Part shown: one piece after another, positions 1 through 8,131 of the stretch
Numbering within the stretch: position 1 is the first letter of the stretch
Layout of the letters: each line of letters begins with the position of its first letter
Origin: Eutrophocola sp963925675
Lineage (GTDB): Bacteria; Pseudomonadota; Gammaproteobacteria; Pseudomonadales; Pseudohongiellaceae
Assembly: GCA_963925675.1 (NCBI GenBank)
Contig: CAWUSW010000005.1
Span: 1-64,000, forward strand
Direction of reading: 5' to 3'
DNA length: 64,000 nt
Notes under the pieces: generated by a model
Database searches by the model: none
The model's input: the letters and a program-made list of their open reading frames with translations, nothing else
Told to the model about the DNA's origin: nothing
Made by a program: the position numbers and the translations under genes

Positions 1-2
1 CC

Positions 3-305
3 GATCCTCTTCATGTAGGCCAGAGTGCTTCTTTTTATACCCTGGCTTTATTAAGCAGTGGGCAAAAGTTGGCAAAAAACTCGGCAGGCAAATTTAAACA
101 AATTAACAAGCTATCCAGTATTCCGGCTTTTAGTCAAACCAACGCTCTTGCACCACTGGAAAACTTTTCTATTCTCAAGAATCTTAAAGCCGAGGCTTTT
201 GGTGTAAGTGACCTCACAATTCAGATATTTCTGGGCTACTCTCTCGATGCTGCTCCCGGGGAGATATACTTTAATGGCAAAGCAATTACCCTGGCCATTG
301 AGTAA
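3..305 (+). CDS. C-terminal part of an unidentified protein (truncated by window edge)
   Basis: The frame is open from the left edge and stops at TAA 303-305, so only about the last 100 residues are visible and the true start lies outside the window. Possible internal starts such as TTG at 69 have no ribosome binding site. The visible part has no cysteine, no obvious membrane segment and no motif I recognise; it ends GKAITLAIE. About 120 bp separate it from the cytochrome gene. That gap contains a GGGGTCAG motif at 325-332, the same octamer seen in the inverted repeat at 35704-35773. Function unknown. Confidence 0.45.
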   Translation, partial: DPLHVGQSASFYTLALLSSGQKLAKNSAGKFKQINKLSSIPAFSQTNALAPLENFSILKNLKAEAFGVSDLTIQIFLGYSLDAAPGEIYFNGKAITLAIE

Positions 306-425
306 TTCCCACACGAAAAAATTGGGGTCAGTACCGTAATAGCGTAATTACAGGTATAATCCCCGCCTCAAATTTCACCAGGGTGCAGCATTTAAGGCCC
401 AATTATTACAGTACGAGGAATTACA

Positions 426-869
426 GTGATTCAACAATCTGGATCAATCTTTTCAAAAAAGATACTTATTACAGCAATCATGATGGTGTTTTCAGGGCTG
501 CTGCTTGCCGCTTCTGATGACAAAATAATTGAACGCATCGCACCAGCTGGCTCTGTTTGTGTTGTTGGTGACTCCTGTGCCGGGGGCCTCGGCATGGCTT
601 CTGTTGCTGGTAATAGCGGCTCTCAGGACCCTGAGCAGACCTATAATACTTACTGTGTTGCCTGTCATGCCAGTGGTGTTAATAACTCACCTATCATGGG
701 GGATGCGGCTGCATGGCAGCCACGTATTGATAAAGGCATGGATACGCTTTATGAAAATGCAATCAATGGCTTCAACAATAATGCCATGCCAGCAAAAGGT
801 CTTTGCATGAGCTGCTCAAATGAAGACGTTATGGCAACGGTAGATTACATACTTTCCGCTGTTCAGTAA
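426..869 (+). CDS. Cytochrome c5 family protein
   Basis: This is a small periplasmic c-type cytochrome that probably carries electrons to a terminal oxidase or reductase. The GTG start at 426 is chosen because GAGG sits about 8 bases upstream. Residues 11-30 form a signal peptide. The haem motif CVACH is at residues 77-81, and Met121 in NNAMPAKG is the likely axial ligand. A second cysteine pair, CMSC at 127-130, is typical of the c5 group, as is the conserved N-terminal APAGSVCVVGDSC. The length of 147 residues fits the family. It stands alone, followed by a hairpin and then comM. Confidence 0.9.
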   Translation: MIQQSGSIFSKKILITAIMMVFSGLLLAASDDKIIERIAPAGSVCVVGDSCAGGLGMASVAGNSGSQDPEQTYNTYCVACHASGVNNSPIMGDAAAWQPRIDKGMDTLYENAINGFNNNAMPAKGLCMSCSNEDVMATVDYILSAVQ

Positions 870-894
870 TTGATAAAAACTCCCGCCTTTTACC

Positions 895-925
895 CCAGGC
901 TTTTACATTAAAAGTGACAGCCTGG
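895..925 (+). terminator. Hairpin downstream of the cytochrome c5 gene
   Basis: CCAGGCT at 895-901 pairs perfectly with AGCCTGG at 919-925, and a shorter TTTT/AAAA pairing lies inside the loop. It is placed 26 bp after the stop codon. No clear T tract follows, so termination is an inference from position. Confidence 0.35.
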
Positions 926-1047
926 CGTTAAGTTGTTGCCAGCATTTGCGAAACACCAAAATCTGCACTATTTATATAAGTATCTATTAGTTATTTCTGC
1001 AGGCGTTTTGTCAGCCAGAAAGCCTCACCTTACTCAAGGATCGAGTA

Positions 1048-2592
1048 ATGTCGCTAGCCGTCGTACTTACCCGTGCAAATATAGGAATTGACGCGCCAAT
1101 GGTGCGCGTGGAAGCACATCTTTCCAATGGTCTCCCGGGATTCACTATTGTGGGCCTGCCGGAAACAGCCGTTAAGGAAAGCAAAGAAAGGGTCAGGAGC
1201 GCGCTTCTCAACTCACAGCTGGATTTCCCTGACAAACGCATCACCATTAACCTTGCCCCAGCAGATCTTCCCAAAAGTGGTGGGCGTTATGACCTCGCCA
1301 TTGCTATCGGGATTCTGGCGGCTTCCGGCCAGCTACCTACAGAGAGCTTGCAGGACATCGAATTTCTTGGAGAGCTGGCTTTATCAGGTGAAGTGAGGGC
1401 AATTACAGCGGTGCTACCGGGAATAATGGCGGCCCAGAATGCAGGGCATGAAGTAATTATTCCCCAGGATAATGAAAAAGAAGCCGGCTTGCTTAGCAAG
1501 GGAAAAACCCTTGTTGCTCCGCATTTGCTGGATGTATTAAGCCATCTGAATCATGCCAGCGAGCTGGCAAGGCCAACATCTACCCCCTTGCGTGAGCCGT
1601 ATTTCAATGAAGACATGAGCGATGTCATCGGGCAATCGGCGGCTCGTCGCGCGTTAACTGTGGCCGCTGCAGGGAATCATAATTTGTTGATGCTGGGTCC
1701 TCCGGGAGCAGGCAAAACCATGCTGGCAAGTAGAATTTGTTCCATCTTGCCACCTATGGATGAATCTGGCGCTCTGGCCGTCGCAGCATTGCGCTCCATC
1801 GCCGCCAAGGCATTTAAACCTGAATACTGGCGTGTGCCACCTTTCAGGGCTCCCCATCATACCGCTTCAGCAGTCGCCCTGGTGGGAGGAGGAAGCACCC
1901 TGAAAGTGGGGGAAATAACCCTGGCGCATAATGGGGTTCTTTTTCTTGATGAACTCCCTGAATTCAGCCCGAAGGTACTGGAAGTCCTGAGAGAGCCACT
2001 GGAATCAGGCTATATTTCTATTTCCCGTGCCAGTTATCAGGTAAGGCTGCCGGCCAGGTTTCAGTTAATTGCTGCAATGAATCCATGTCCGTGTGGCTAT
2101 CTTGGCGACACCGAAGGCCGCTGCCGTTGCAGCACAGAAAAGGTAAGGCAATATCAGGCAAGGGTCTCCGGACCGCTATTGGATCGGATTGATATGCACG
2201 TAAATGTTTCAAGCTTGAGTGACTATGACCGGGAGCGCTTACTGAAAGGCAATCAACAAAATAGTGAAAACAGTGAAGAAATCCGAGCCAGAGTAACGCA
2301 GGCGAGTGCACGGCAATTTGCCCGGGCAGGAAAAAATAATGCCTTTTTAAGTCAGGCTGAAATGCGTAAACACTGCAAATTATCTTCAGAGGATGAGCAG
2401 CGACTGAAACAGGCCATGCAACAATTTAAATTATATACCAGGGCTTTTTTCAGAATTCTGAAAATGGCGCGAACAATTGCAGACCTGGATGACGCCACAG
2501 ACATTGGCAGGAGTCACCTGATGGAGGCTATTGCTTTTCGTTTTCCACAGCAGAGCGGGGCATCATTTCCTGGCCTTCCTCCAGGGCAGTAA
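1048..2592 (+). CDS. comM: YifB/ComM family Mg-chelatase-like AAA+ ATPase
   Basis: ComM is a hexameric helicase that promotes branch migration of incoming DNA during natural transformation; it is also widespread in species not known to be competent. The 514 residues match the usual length. The N-terminal ChlI domain begins SLAVVLTRANIGIDAPMV. The AAA+ core has Walker A GPPGAGKT near residue 217 and Walker B LFLDELPEF near 300. A cysteine-rich NPCPCGYLGD stretch near residue 345 is typical of the family, and the C-terminal Mg-chelatase domain ends with the helical bundle. The ATG at 1048 follows a GGAT-type site. Its last 65 bp overlap the convergent ubiK gene. Confidence 0.95.
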   Translation: MSLAVVLTRANIGIDAPMVRVEAHLSNGLPGFTIVGLPETAVKESKERVRSALLNSQLDFPDKRITINLAPADLPKSGGRYDLAIAIGILAASGQLPTESLQDIEFLGELALSGEVRAITAVLPGIMAAQNAGHEVIIPQDNEKEAGLLSKGKTLVAPHLLDVLSHLNHASELARPTSTPLREPYFNEDMSDVIGQSAARRALTVAAAGNHNLLMLGPPGAGKTMLASRICSILPPMDESGALAVAALRSIAAKAFKPEYWRVPPFRAPHHTASAVALVGGGSTLKVGEITLAHNGVLFLDELPEFSPKVLEVLREPLESGYISISRASYQVRLPARFQLIAAMNPCPCGYLGDTEGRCRCSTEKVRQYQARVSGPLLDRIDMHVNVSSLSDYDRERLLKGNQQNSENSEEIRARVTQASARQFARAGKNNAFLSQAEMRKHCKLSSEDEQRLKQAMQQFKLYTRAFFRILKMARTIADLDDATDIGRSHLMEAIAFRFPQQSGASFPGLPPGQ

Positions 2593-2806
2593 TTTTTACT
2601 TCCAGTGCTGCAATGGTATTTTCTGCTCTTTCAAGCACCTTAAGCTGAGCATCGAACTCTTCCCGGGTGATTAAATTTAGTTGCGAAAAAGCATTTTGCA
2701 GGACCTCACGAATACTGCCCTCGACATCTTCCCTGACACTGGTAGCCATAGGAATCAGCTTGGAAATCCTGTTACTCAGATCGTTTAGGAACTCATTGTT
2801 TAGCAT
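2528..2806 (-). CDS. ubiK: Ubiquinone biosynthesis accessory factor UbiK (YqiC/BMFP family)
   Basis: UbiK is a small trimeric coiled-coil protein that binds UbiJ and membrane lipids and assists aerobic ubiquinone synthesis. The 92 residues begin MLNNEFLNDLSNRISKLIP, characteristic of the BMFP family. The second half is a coiled coil of the type LKVLERAENTIAALEVKITALEE. The 3' end overlaps comM by 65 bp on the opposite strand. The divergent neighbour is the PII gene, an arrangement common in gammaproteobacteria. A ubiquinone-type hydroxylase lies 3 kb away, but this does not look like one operon. Confidence 0.9.
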   Translation of the reverse strand: MLNNEFLNDLSNRISKLIPMATSVREDVEGSIREVLQNAFSQLNLITREEFDAQLKVLERAENTIAALEVKITALEEGQEMMPRSAVENEKQ

Positions 2807-2947
2807 AGTAATTACCTATTGTTGCGTTGAGAAAGTTTAATTCAGGTGAGCAGTACGGGGAATCGTTTTTTTAACTTAACTAGCTTATACTCGTGCAATG
2901 CAAAGGCAGATTAGCCTGGCTTCAAGCATTGTGCGAGGATAATAAAT

Positions 2948-3286
2948 ATGAAAATGATCACTGCTGTTATAAAACCGTTCAAACTTGATGATGTGAGAGA
3001 AGCTTTGTCCGGTGTAGGCGTGCAGGGGATAACAGTGACCGAGGTTAAGGGTTTTGGACGTCAGAAAGGGCATACAGAACTCTATCGAGGGGCAGAATAT
3101 GTTGTCGATTTCCTGCCTAAAGTACGCCTGGAAATTGCTATTGATGATTCAATGCTCGACCAGGTTATTGAAGTTTTGAGCAAGGCAGCTAACACAGGGA
3201 AAATTGGTGATGGCAAAATTTTTGTTCATACTTTGGAGCAAGTAATCAGGATTCGTACCGGAGAATCTGGAGCCGATGCAATTTAG
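2948..3286 (+). CDS. glnK: Nitrogen regulatory protein PII (GlnK-like)
   Basis: PII proteins are trimeric sensors of 2-oxoglutarate, ATP and ADP that control ammonium transport, glutamine synthetase adenylylation and the NtrBC system. The 112 residues are full length. The T-loop ELYRGAEYVVDF carries Tyr51, the uridylylation site, and the C-terminal signature TGKIGDGKIFV is intact. Residues around GVQGITVTEV and VLSKAANTGKIGDG resemble GlnK more than GlnB. No amtB follows: the next gene is convergent rsmE, so ammonium transporter partnership cannot be inferred locally. I saw no convincing sigma-54 promoter upstream. Confidence 0.92.
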   Translation: MKMITAVIKPFKLDDVREALSGVGVQGITVTEVKGFGRQKGHTELYRGAEYVVDFLPKVRLEIAIDDSMLDQVIEVLSKAANTGKIGDGKIFVHTLEQVIRIRTGESGADAI

Positions 3287-3306
3287 AGTCTCTTTTAAAA
3301 GAGGAC
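3287..3306. terminator. Bidirectional terminator between glnK and rsmE
   Basis: AGTC-TCTTTT at 3287-3296 pairs with AAAAGA-GGACT just after it; its self-complementary core would work on both strands between two convergent genes. Confidence 0.5.
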
Positions 3307-3310
3307 TTAA

Positions 3311-4033
3311 TTAGCGCCCCCAGAGGAATTGAAACAGACTTAGCGCCGCAACGGGTGCTGTCTCTGTCCTGAGAGTCCTCGGACCCAGGCTTAAACCGTA
3401 AAAGCCCTTGCTTATGGCAAGGGCTTTTTCATTATCAGAAATACCGCCTTCCGGGCCAATCAACAAGGCAACAGATTGAGGTTTTTTTATGTCTTCAATG
3501 ACGCCCTGTTGCTCCTGATCAAGCAAAAATTTGTACTGGCAAGACACCTCCTCCAGCCAATTATTCAGAGACAGGGGCGGGTAAATTTGCGGCGGAATAA
3601 CTCGTCCACTTTGTTCACAGGCACTGATACTAATTTGCTGCCAATGAGCGCGCCTCTTATCTGCTCTTTTGTCATCCAGTTTGACCTCACAATGCTCGGT
3701 AAACAAAGGTTGAATAATTTGCACGCCCATTTCTGTACTTTTTTGAATGGCATAATCCATGCGCTCTCCCCTTGATATGCCGAGCCCAAGAATGGTTTTC
3801 AGAGGTGATTCAGTATCTGGCCTAACCGACTCGTTTACAGAGATGAGACCCGATTTTTTATTCAGTTCACTAATAGTTCCATGAAATTCCATTCCTGAGC
3901 CATCAAAGGCGATAAGCGACATGCCAGGTTTCATGCGCAGCACTGAAAATAAATAATGTGCACTACGGGGATCCAGCTGTACTGCGTTATCTGCTTGCAG
4001 GGATTGGGTCAGGTAAATTCTGGGAATTCGCAT
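3311..4033 (-). CDS. rsmE: 16S rRNA (uracil-1498-N3)-methyltransferase RsmE
   Basis: RsmE methylates U1498 in the decoding region of the 30S subunit using S-adenosylmethionine. It has the SPOUT fold with a C-terminal trefoil knot: LLIGPEGGISDNE and GLSLGPRTLRTETA are the SAM-binding knot motifs near residues 190-225. The N terminus MRIPRIYLTQ matches the family exactly, so I start at ATG 4033 and not at TTG 4042. The product is 240 residues, the normal size. It is convergent with glnK and shares the terminator between them. Confidence 0.94.
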   Translation of the reverse strand: MRIPRIYLTQSLQADNAVQLDPRSAHYLFSVLRMKPGMSLIAFDGSGMEFHGTISELNKKSGLISVNESVRPDTESPLKTILGLGISRGERMDYAIQKSTEMGVQIIQPLFTEHCEVKLDDKRADKRRAHWQQISISACEQSGRVIPPQIYPPLSLNNWLEEVSCQYKFLLDQEQQGVIEDIKKPQSVALLIGPEGGISDNEKALAISKGFYGLSLGPRTLRTETAPVAALSLFQFLWGR

Positions 4034-4160
4034 ACTGGACAAAGCTTCTACAAAATGAGAGTTATGGGATTATCAGTGATATTGTGCCTCAGGGGGAAAC
4101 ATTTCTCCTATACAGAAAGTACTGATATGATCATTTCAATAAGAATTTCACAGGCATTCC

Positions 4161-4898
4161 ATGAATAAAGTCTTTTTCGCCATTGTTTCTTTACTCGGGT
4201 TTTTACCCTTGTTACTTCTGTATCTTGCCGGCACAGGCTATGTCAATGGGGTCTTTGAACTGGGTCAGGCATTTACCCTTTTGCGTTATTGTGCCTATGC
4301 GGGTATTACCAGTGTTGGACTGGTAATTTTCTATTTGCTTTGGCAGCGTCCTGTGGGATTAAAGGTGCTGATCCTTTTTCTATCAGCGCTGGCCGGTTTG
4401 ACAGCATTCTATTTGCCTTACCGACAACAGCAGATAGCATCGCAGGTCCCGCCAATTCACGATATAACGACCAACATTGCATCCCCGCCACAGTTTGTAG
4501 CGATAGTGCCATTGCGTGCTGATGCGCCTAATCCACCGGAGTATCTTGGGGGTGAAACCTCTGAACTGCAACGTCAGTTTTACCCAGACATCATGTCAAT
4601 TGTTTATGTCCAATCTCCAGAACAGGTATTTTCTGCAGTTACTGATATTGCCACTGCGCTGGGCTGGGAAATAGTGGATGCCAATTTGGCAGACGGCAGA
4701 GTTGAGGCCACAGAGACGACAAAATGGTTTGGCTTTAAAGATGATGTGGTGGTCCGGCTGACAAGGGGTACGGCTAATTCAACCATTTTTGATGTACGCA
4801 GTAAGTCCCGTGTTGGCAGAAGTGATATTGGCGTCAATGCGAAGCGAATTCGTACTTTTACTGGCATGCTTAATGCCAGATTGGCTGTAGAAAACTAA
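4161..4898 (+). CDS. DUF1499 membrane protein
   Basis: This 245-residue protein has three or four hydrophobic segments in residues 5-85 (LLGFLPLLLLYLAG, VGLVIFYLLW, ILFLSALAGLTAFYLP). A soluble C-terminal DUF1499 domain follows, starting near the YPDIMSIVYVQSPEQVF region and including the conserved GWEIVDANLADGRVEATETT and WFGFKDDVVVRL. DUF1499 proteins have no assigned reaction. The downstream gene ribA is convergent, with only 15 bp between the stops, and the CCCC/GGGG stretch spanning 4900-4922 may help terminate both. No operon partner is evident. Confidence 0.82.
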   Translation: MNKVFFAIVSLLGFLPLLLLYLAGTGYVNGVFELGQAFTLLRYCAYAGITSVGLVIFYLLWQRPVGLKVLILFLSALAGLTAFYLPYRQQQIASQVPPIHDITTNIASPPQFVAIVPLRADAPNPPEYLGGETSELQRQFYPDIMSIVYVQSPEQVFSAVTDIATALGWEIVDANLADGRVEATETTKWFGFKDDVVVRLTRGTANSTIFDVRSKSRVGRSDIGVNAKRIRTFTGMLNARLAVEN

Positions 4899-4913
4899 CC
4901 CCCCAGATTTAAG

Positions 4914-5498
4914 CTAGTGGGGAATATGCCCCAATTTACTGCGTTTTGTTGCCAGATAAGCCTGATTGTGTGAATTTTCCCCGGTAATTATCGGAATTCT
5001 GCTGATGGAAAGGCCTAATTCCCGCAATGCTTCAACTTTAAGGGGATTGTTAGTCATCAATTCGATATCTGAAACGCCAAGGTGAGCTAACATGGATTGG
5101 CACATATCGTAACGTCTTTCATCGGCATCAAAACCCAGCGCCTGGTTGGCTTCTACAGTATCGGCACCTTCATCTTGCAATTGATAAGCCCTGATTTTAT
5201 TGGCTAAACCTATATTGCGGCCTTCCTGTCGCAAATAAAGAATTACACCACTTCCTTTGGTCGCAATTCTCTTCATGGCTTCTTTTAACTGTGAGCCACA
5301 GTCGCAACGCAGACTGAAAAGAGCATCACCCGTCAAGCATTCAGAGTGGAGGCGACATAGCACTTTATCATTGGCATTTAGCTGGCCATAAACCAGTGCG
5401 ATATGTTCTTTTTTACTTGCGGCATCTTCAAAGGCATGGATGACGAACTCTCCGAATTCGGTGGGCAGCTTTGATGAGGCAATGAATTTTACTGTCAC
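4914..5498 (-). CDS. ribA: GTP cyclohydrolase II
   Basis: RibA opens the imidazole ring of GTP in the first step of riboflavin synthesis. The zinc site is C-x10-C-x-C in CLTGDALFSLRCDCGSQ, and the active-site block LRQEGRNIGLANKIRAY is intact. The reading frame stays open up to 5723, but homology begins at VKFIASSKLPTEFGEF. I therefore start at GTG 5498, with AGGA about 13 bases upstream, which gives 194 residues, the usual RibA length. The upstream extension would run into the divergent hydroxylase gene. The protein is RibA alone, not a RibBA fusion. Confidence 0.9.
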   Translation of the reverse strand: MTVKFIASSKLPTEFGEFVIHAFEDAASKKEHIALVYGQLNANDKVLCRLHSECLTGDALFSLRCDCGSQLKEAMKRIATKGSGVILYLRQEGRNIGLANKIRAYQLQDEGADTVEANQALGFDADERRYDMCQSMLAHLGVSDIELMTNNPLKVEALRELGLSISRIPIITGENSHNQAYLATKRSKLGHIPH

Positions 5499-5624
5499 GG
5501 GATATACTTGATCCTGAAATTTTCCGGGCGTGAACTTTACCAGAAATTGGCGCTTAGCGGTTAATTTATCTCCGCGAATACCGCATAATTCGAACCCCTG
5601 AGTAATGAATAGACGTATTAAATA

Positions 5625-6881
5625 ATGAGCAATAAAGACACAGTAAAAGCAGATATTGTAATAGCGGGTGGCGGACCCGTTGGCCTTGCTGCTGCATGCT
5701 CGCTTTCTGCGTCGGGGCTGCAAGTTTTACTTGTTGATGCAGGTAAGCAAGTGATTACGTCGGATGAACTCTTGAGGAATGCTAAAGAGACGATCTTTGA
5801 TTCTCGTGTCAGTGCCCTGACAGTGGCTAGTCATGCCTTTCTGGCCCAGCTCGGCGCCTGGGATCTCGTCGCAGCTGTTCGACTGTGCTCCTATCAAGAT
5901 ATGCATGTATGGGACGGGGAAGGCACCGGGTCAATTCATTTTTCAGCGTCGGAAATTCATGCTCCATCACTGGGCCATATTGTCGAGAATCGCCTCCTGA
6001 CCACTGCATTATATGAAGCAGCAAAAGCAAAACCGCAGCTTGGCTTTATCCATCAGGATAAAATTACGGGTGTAAAAGCCGAGCAAAACCAGACCGGTCA
6101 GGATACTCGTCCTGTTCATGTGACACTGGCCAGTGGGCAGGTAATTGAAGCGAAATTGCTGATAGGTGCAGATGGTGGTAACTCCTTTATTCGGGAACAG
6201 GGAGGCTTTTCATTACGCCAGTGGGAATATGGCCATAAGGCTATTGTCACTACAGTAAAAACCGAAAAGCCTCATCAATATACAGCCTGGCAACGCTTTA
6301 TGAAGACTGGGCCGCTGGCCTTTCTTCCGCTTCATTTACCTGGGCTTGGCGCAGGTGAGCAGCAATATTGCTCAATTGTCTGGTCATGTGTCACAGAGAA
6401 GGCAGATGAATTATTAAGCCTGGATGATGAGGCGTTTCAGGAAAGTCTGGGCAAAGCCTTTGAATTCAAGCTGGGGCGCATAGAAAGTGTCGAAAAAAGG
6501 GTGAGTTTTCCGCTCTGGCAACGACATGCAACAGATTATGTTCTGGACAATATCGCTCTGATCGGCGATGCCGCGCATACAATTCACCCACTGGCGGGTC
6601 AGGGCGTGAATCTCGGCTTTGCAGATGCGCAGGCTTTGACTGATGTCATTTCTGCGGCACTGGCTAAAGGCGAGGACTATGCCAGTCATCAGGTACTAAG
6701 CCGCTATCAGCGTAGCCGTAAAGGCAAGAATTTAGCCATGATGGCAGCTATGGAAGGGTTTAAGCGCCTGTTTGAGTCAGAGGATCTTATGCTGAAGACC
6801 TTGCGCAATAGCGGCCTCAATATCACTGATAAAGTCCCCATGGTGAAGCATGAACTAATGCGCGGGGCCATGGGGTTTTAG
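5625..6881 (+). CDS. UbiH/UbiF/UbiI/VisC family FAD-dependent hydroxylase
   Basis: The family adds hydroxyl groups to the ubiquinone ring using FAD, NAD(P)H and oxygen. The Rossmann motif IVIAGGGPVGLAAACSL is at residues 11-27. The second FAD motif ALIGDAAHTIHPLAGQGVNL lies near residue 312 and is typical of the Ubi hydroxylase group. The length of 418 residues is normal. I cannot tell from sequence alone which ring position is modified; the HPLAGQGVNLGFAD form is closer to UbiF/UbiI than to UbiH. It is transcribed away from ribA and separated from the iron importer by a Fur box. Confidence 0.85.
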   Translation: MSNKDTVKADIVIAGGGPVGLAAACSLSASGLQVLLVDAGKQVITSDELLRNAKETIFDSRVSALTVASHAFLAQLGAWDLVAAVRLCSYQDMHVWDGEGTGSIHFSASEIHAPSLGHIVENRLLTTALYEAAKAKPQLGFIHQDKITGVKAEQNQTGQDTRPVHVTLASGQVIEAKLLIGADGGNSFIREQGGFSLRQWEYGHKAIVTTVKTEKPHQYTAWQRFMKTGPLAFLPLHLPGLGAGEQQYCSIVWSCVTEKADELLSLDDEAFQESLGKAFEFKLGRIESVEKRVSFPLWQRHATDYVLDNIALIGDAAHTIHPLAGQGVNLGFADAQALTDVISAALAKGEDYASHQVLSRYQRSRKGKNLAMMAAMEGFKRLFESEDLMLKTLRNSGLNITDKVPMVKHELMRGAMGF

Positions 6882-6982
6882 GTCTTTAGCTAAAAGCGCC
6901 CAATAGTCAGGTTCTGAAGAGCATGCGCTTGCTGGTTAAAGGTGAATGTTTCGTGAATTCAACTATTTATCCTTGTTTTTCT

Positions 6983-7003
6983 AAATGATAATAATTATCA
7001 TTT
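6983..7003 (+). promoter_or_regulatory. Fur box upstream of the ferric iron importer
   Basis: The core TGATAATAATTATCA at 6986-7000 is an exact match to the 7-1-7 Fur consensus. The palindrome extends without mismatch to 10-1-10 across 6983-7003. It lies 25 bp before the ATG of the iron-binding lipoprotein gene, so iron-bound Fur would be expected to block transcription of the two genes that follow. Confidence 0.9.
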
Positions 7004-7027
7004 GCTTCCACTTTTGAGGAGTTTCCA

Positions 7028-8122
7028 ATGTTTCGCGTGCCACTGGGTTTACTATGTTTTCTGGCACTGCCCTTGTCTGTTGCCTGCACGGATCAGTCTT
7101 CTGTGGCTGATCAACAACAGCCTGAAATACAAATTTCAGAAAAGTCCTCAGCAGCAGCTGATCGGCTTGACACAAGCACAGTGATTAAAGGACCTGTAGT
7201 TGTCTACTCTTCCCGTCAGGAACACCTGATCAAGCCACTGTTTGATCGCTTTACGGCTGAGACCGGTATTGAAGTGCAATACCAGACTGGAGAAGATGGT
7301 CCGTTGATTGCCCGCTTACAGGCAGAAGGTGATCGAACTTTTGCAGATATTCTTTATACCGTGGATGCGGGTAATTTGTGGTCTGCGGCAGAAAAAGGAC
7401 TCCTGGCGCCTATTCAGTCTGCTGTTCTGGAACAAAATATTCCTGAGAATTTGCAAGATCCGATGAAGCGATGGTTTGGTTTGTCAGTGAGAGCAAGAAC
7501 CATTGTTTATTCCACCGAGCGTGTTGATCCAGCCGCCTTAAGTACTTATGAGGCCCTTGCAGATCCGCAATGGCAGGGCAGGTTGTGTCTGCGTACATCG
7601 CGCAAGGTTTACAATATGTCTCTTGTAGCTACCCTGATAGAGCGGCTTGGCGAGCTTGAAACCCAGAATATTGTAGAAGGCTGGGTGGACAACCTGGCCA
7701 CGCGCGTTTTTAGCAGTGATGCATTATTGATAGAAGCGATTGCTGCCGGGCAGTGTGATGTTGGCCTGGTAAATACTTATTATCTTGGTCAGCTACAGGC
7801 TCAAAATCCGGATATTCCAGCGGCCTTGTTCTGGGCAAACCAGAACTCCAGTGGCGTCCATGTCAATATATCGGGGGCAGGTGTCACTCGATATGCAAAA
7901 AACCCGGCGGCGGCTATTCGCTTGATTGAATGGTTATCTACGGAAACGCCTCAAGCCATGTTTTCAGAATTGAATCTTGAATATCCTGCAAATCCGCAAG
8001 TAGAACCGGTAGCACAGGTTGCGGCCTGGGGCGACTTCATTCCGGATACATTAAATGTGGAAGCGGCCGGTCGCCTGCAGTCTGCTGCAGTGATGTTGAT
8101 GGATCGTGCTGATTATCGCTAG
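7028..8122 (+). CDS. Ferric iron ABC transporter substrate-binding lipoprotein (FbpA/FutA type)
   Basis: This periplasmic protein captures ferric iron and hands it to the inner-membrane permease. Start ATG 7028 has GAGGA seven bases upstream. A lipobox, LSVAC, at residues 17-21 suggests the mature protein is anchored by an acylated cysteine. The mature part begins VVVYSSRQEHLIKPLFDRF, typical of the family, and the double tyrosine in NTYYLGQLQ corresponds to the iron-ligand tyrosines of FbpA. The length of 364 residues is normal for this family with a linker. It is followed 9 bp later by its permease and is controlled by the Fur box. Confidence 0.92.
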   Translation: MFRVPLGLLCFLALPLSVACTDQSSVADQQQPEIQISEKSSAAADRLDTSTVIKGPVVVYSSRQEHLIKPLFDRFTAETGIEVQYQTGEDGPLIARLQAEGDRTFADILYTVDAGNLWSAAEKGLLAPIQSAVLEQNIPENLQDPMKRWFGLSVRARTIVYSTERVDPAALSTYEALADPQWQGRLCLRTSRKVYNMSLVATLIERLGELETQNIVEGWVDNLATRVFSSDALLIEAIAAGQCDVGLVNTYYLGQLQAQNPDIPAALFWANQNSSGVHVNISGAGVTRYAKNPAAAIRLIEWLSTETPQAMFSELNLEYPANPQVEPVAQVAAWGDFIPDTLNVEAAGRLQSAAVMLMDRADYR

Positions 8123-8131
8123 GAATAAACC

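Noticed and set aside
2820..2947. Sigma-54 promoter for the PII gene
   Set aside because: A TGGC-like and a GTGC-like box exist, but the spacing between GG and GC is 13 bp and not 10, so the consensus is not met.
5499..5723. N-terminal extension of ribA upstream of GTG 5498
   Set aside because: The extra 75 residues have no homology and overlap the divergent hydroxylase start. RibA of 194 residues is the normal length.
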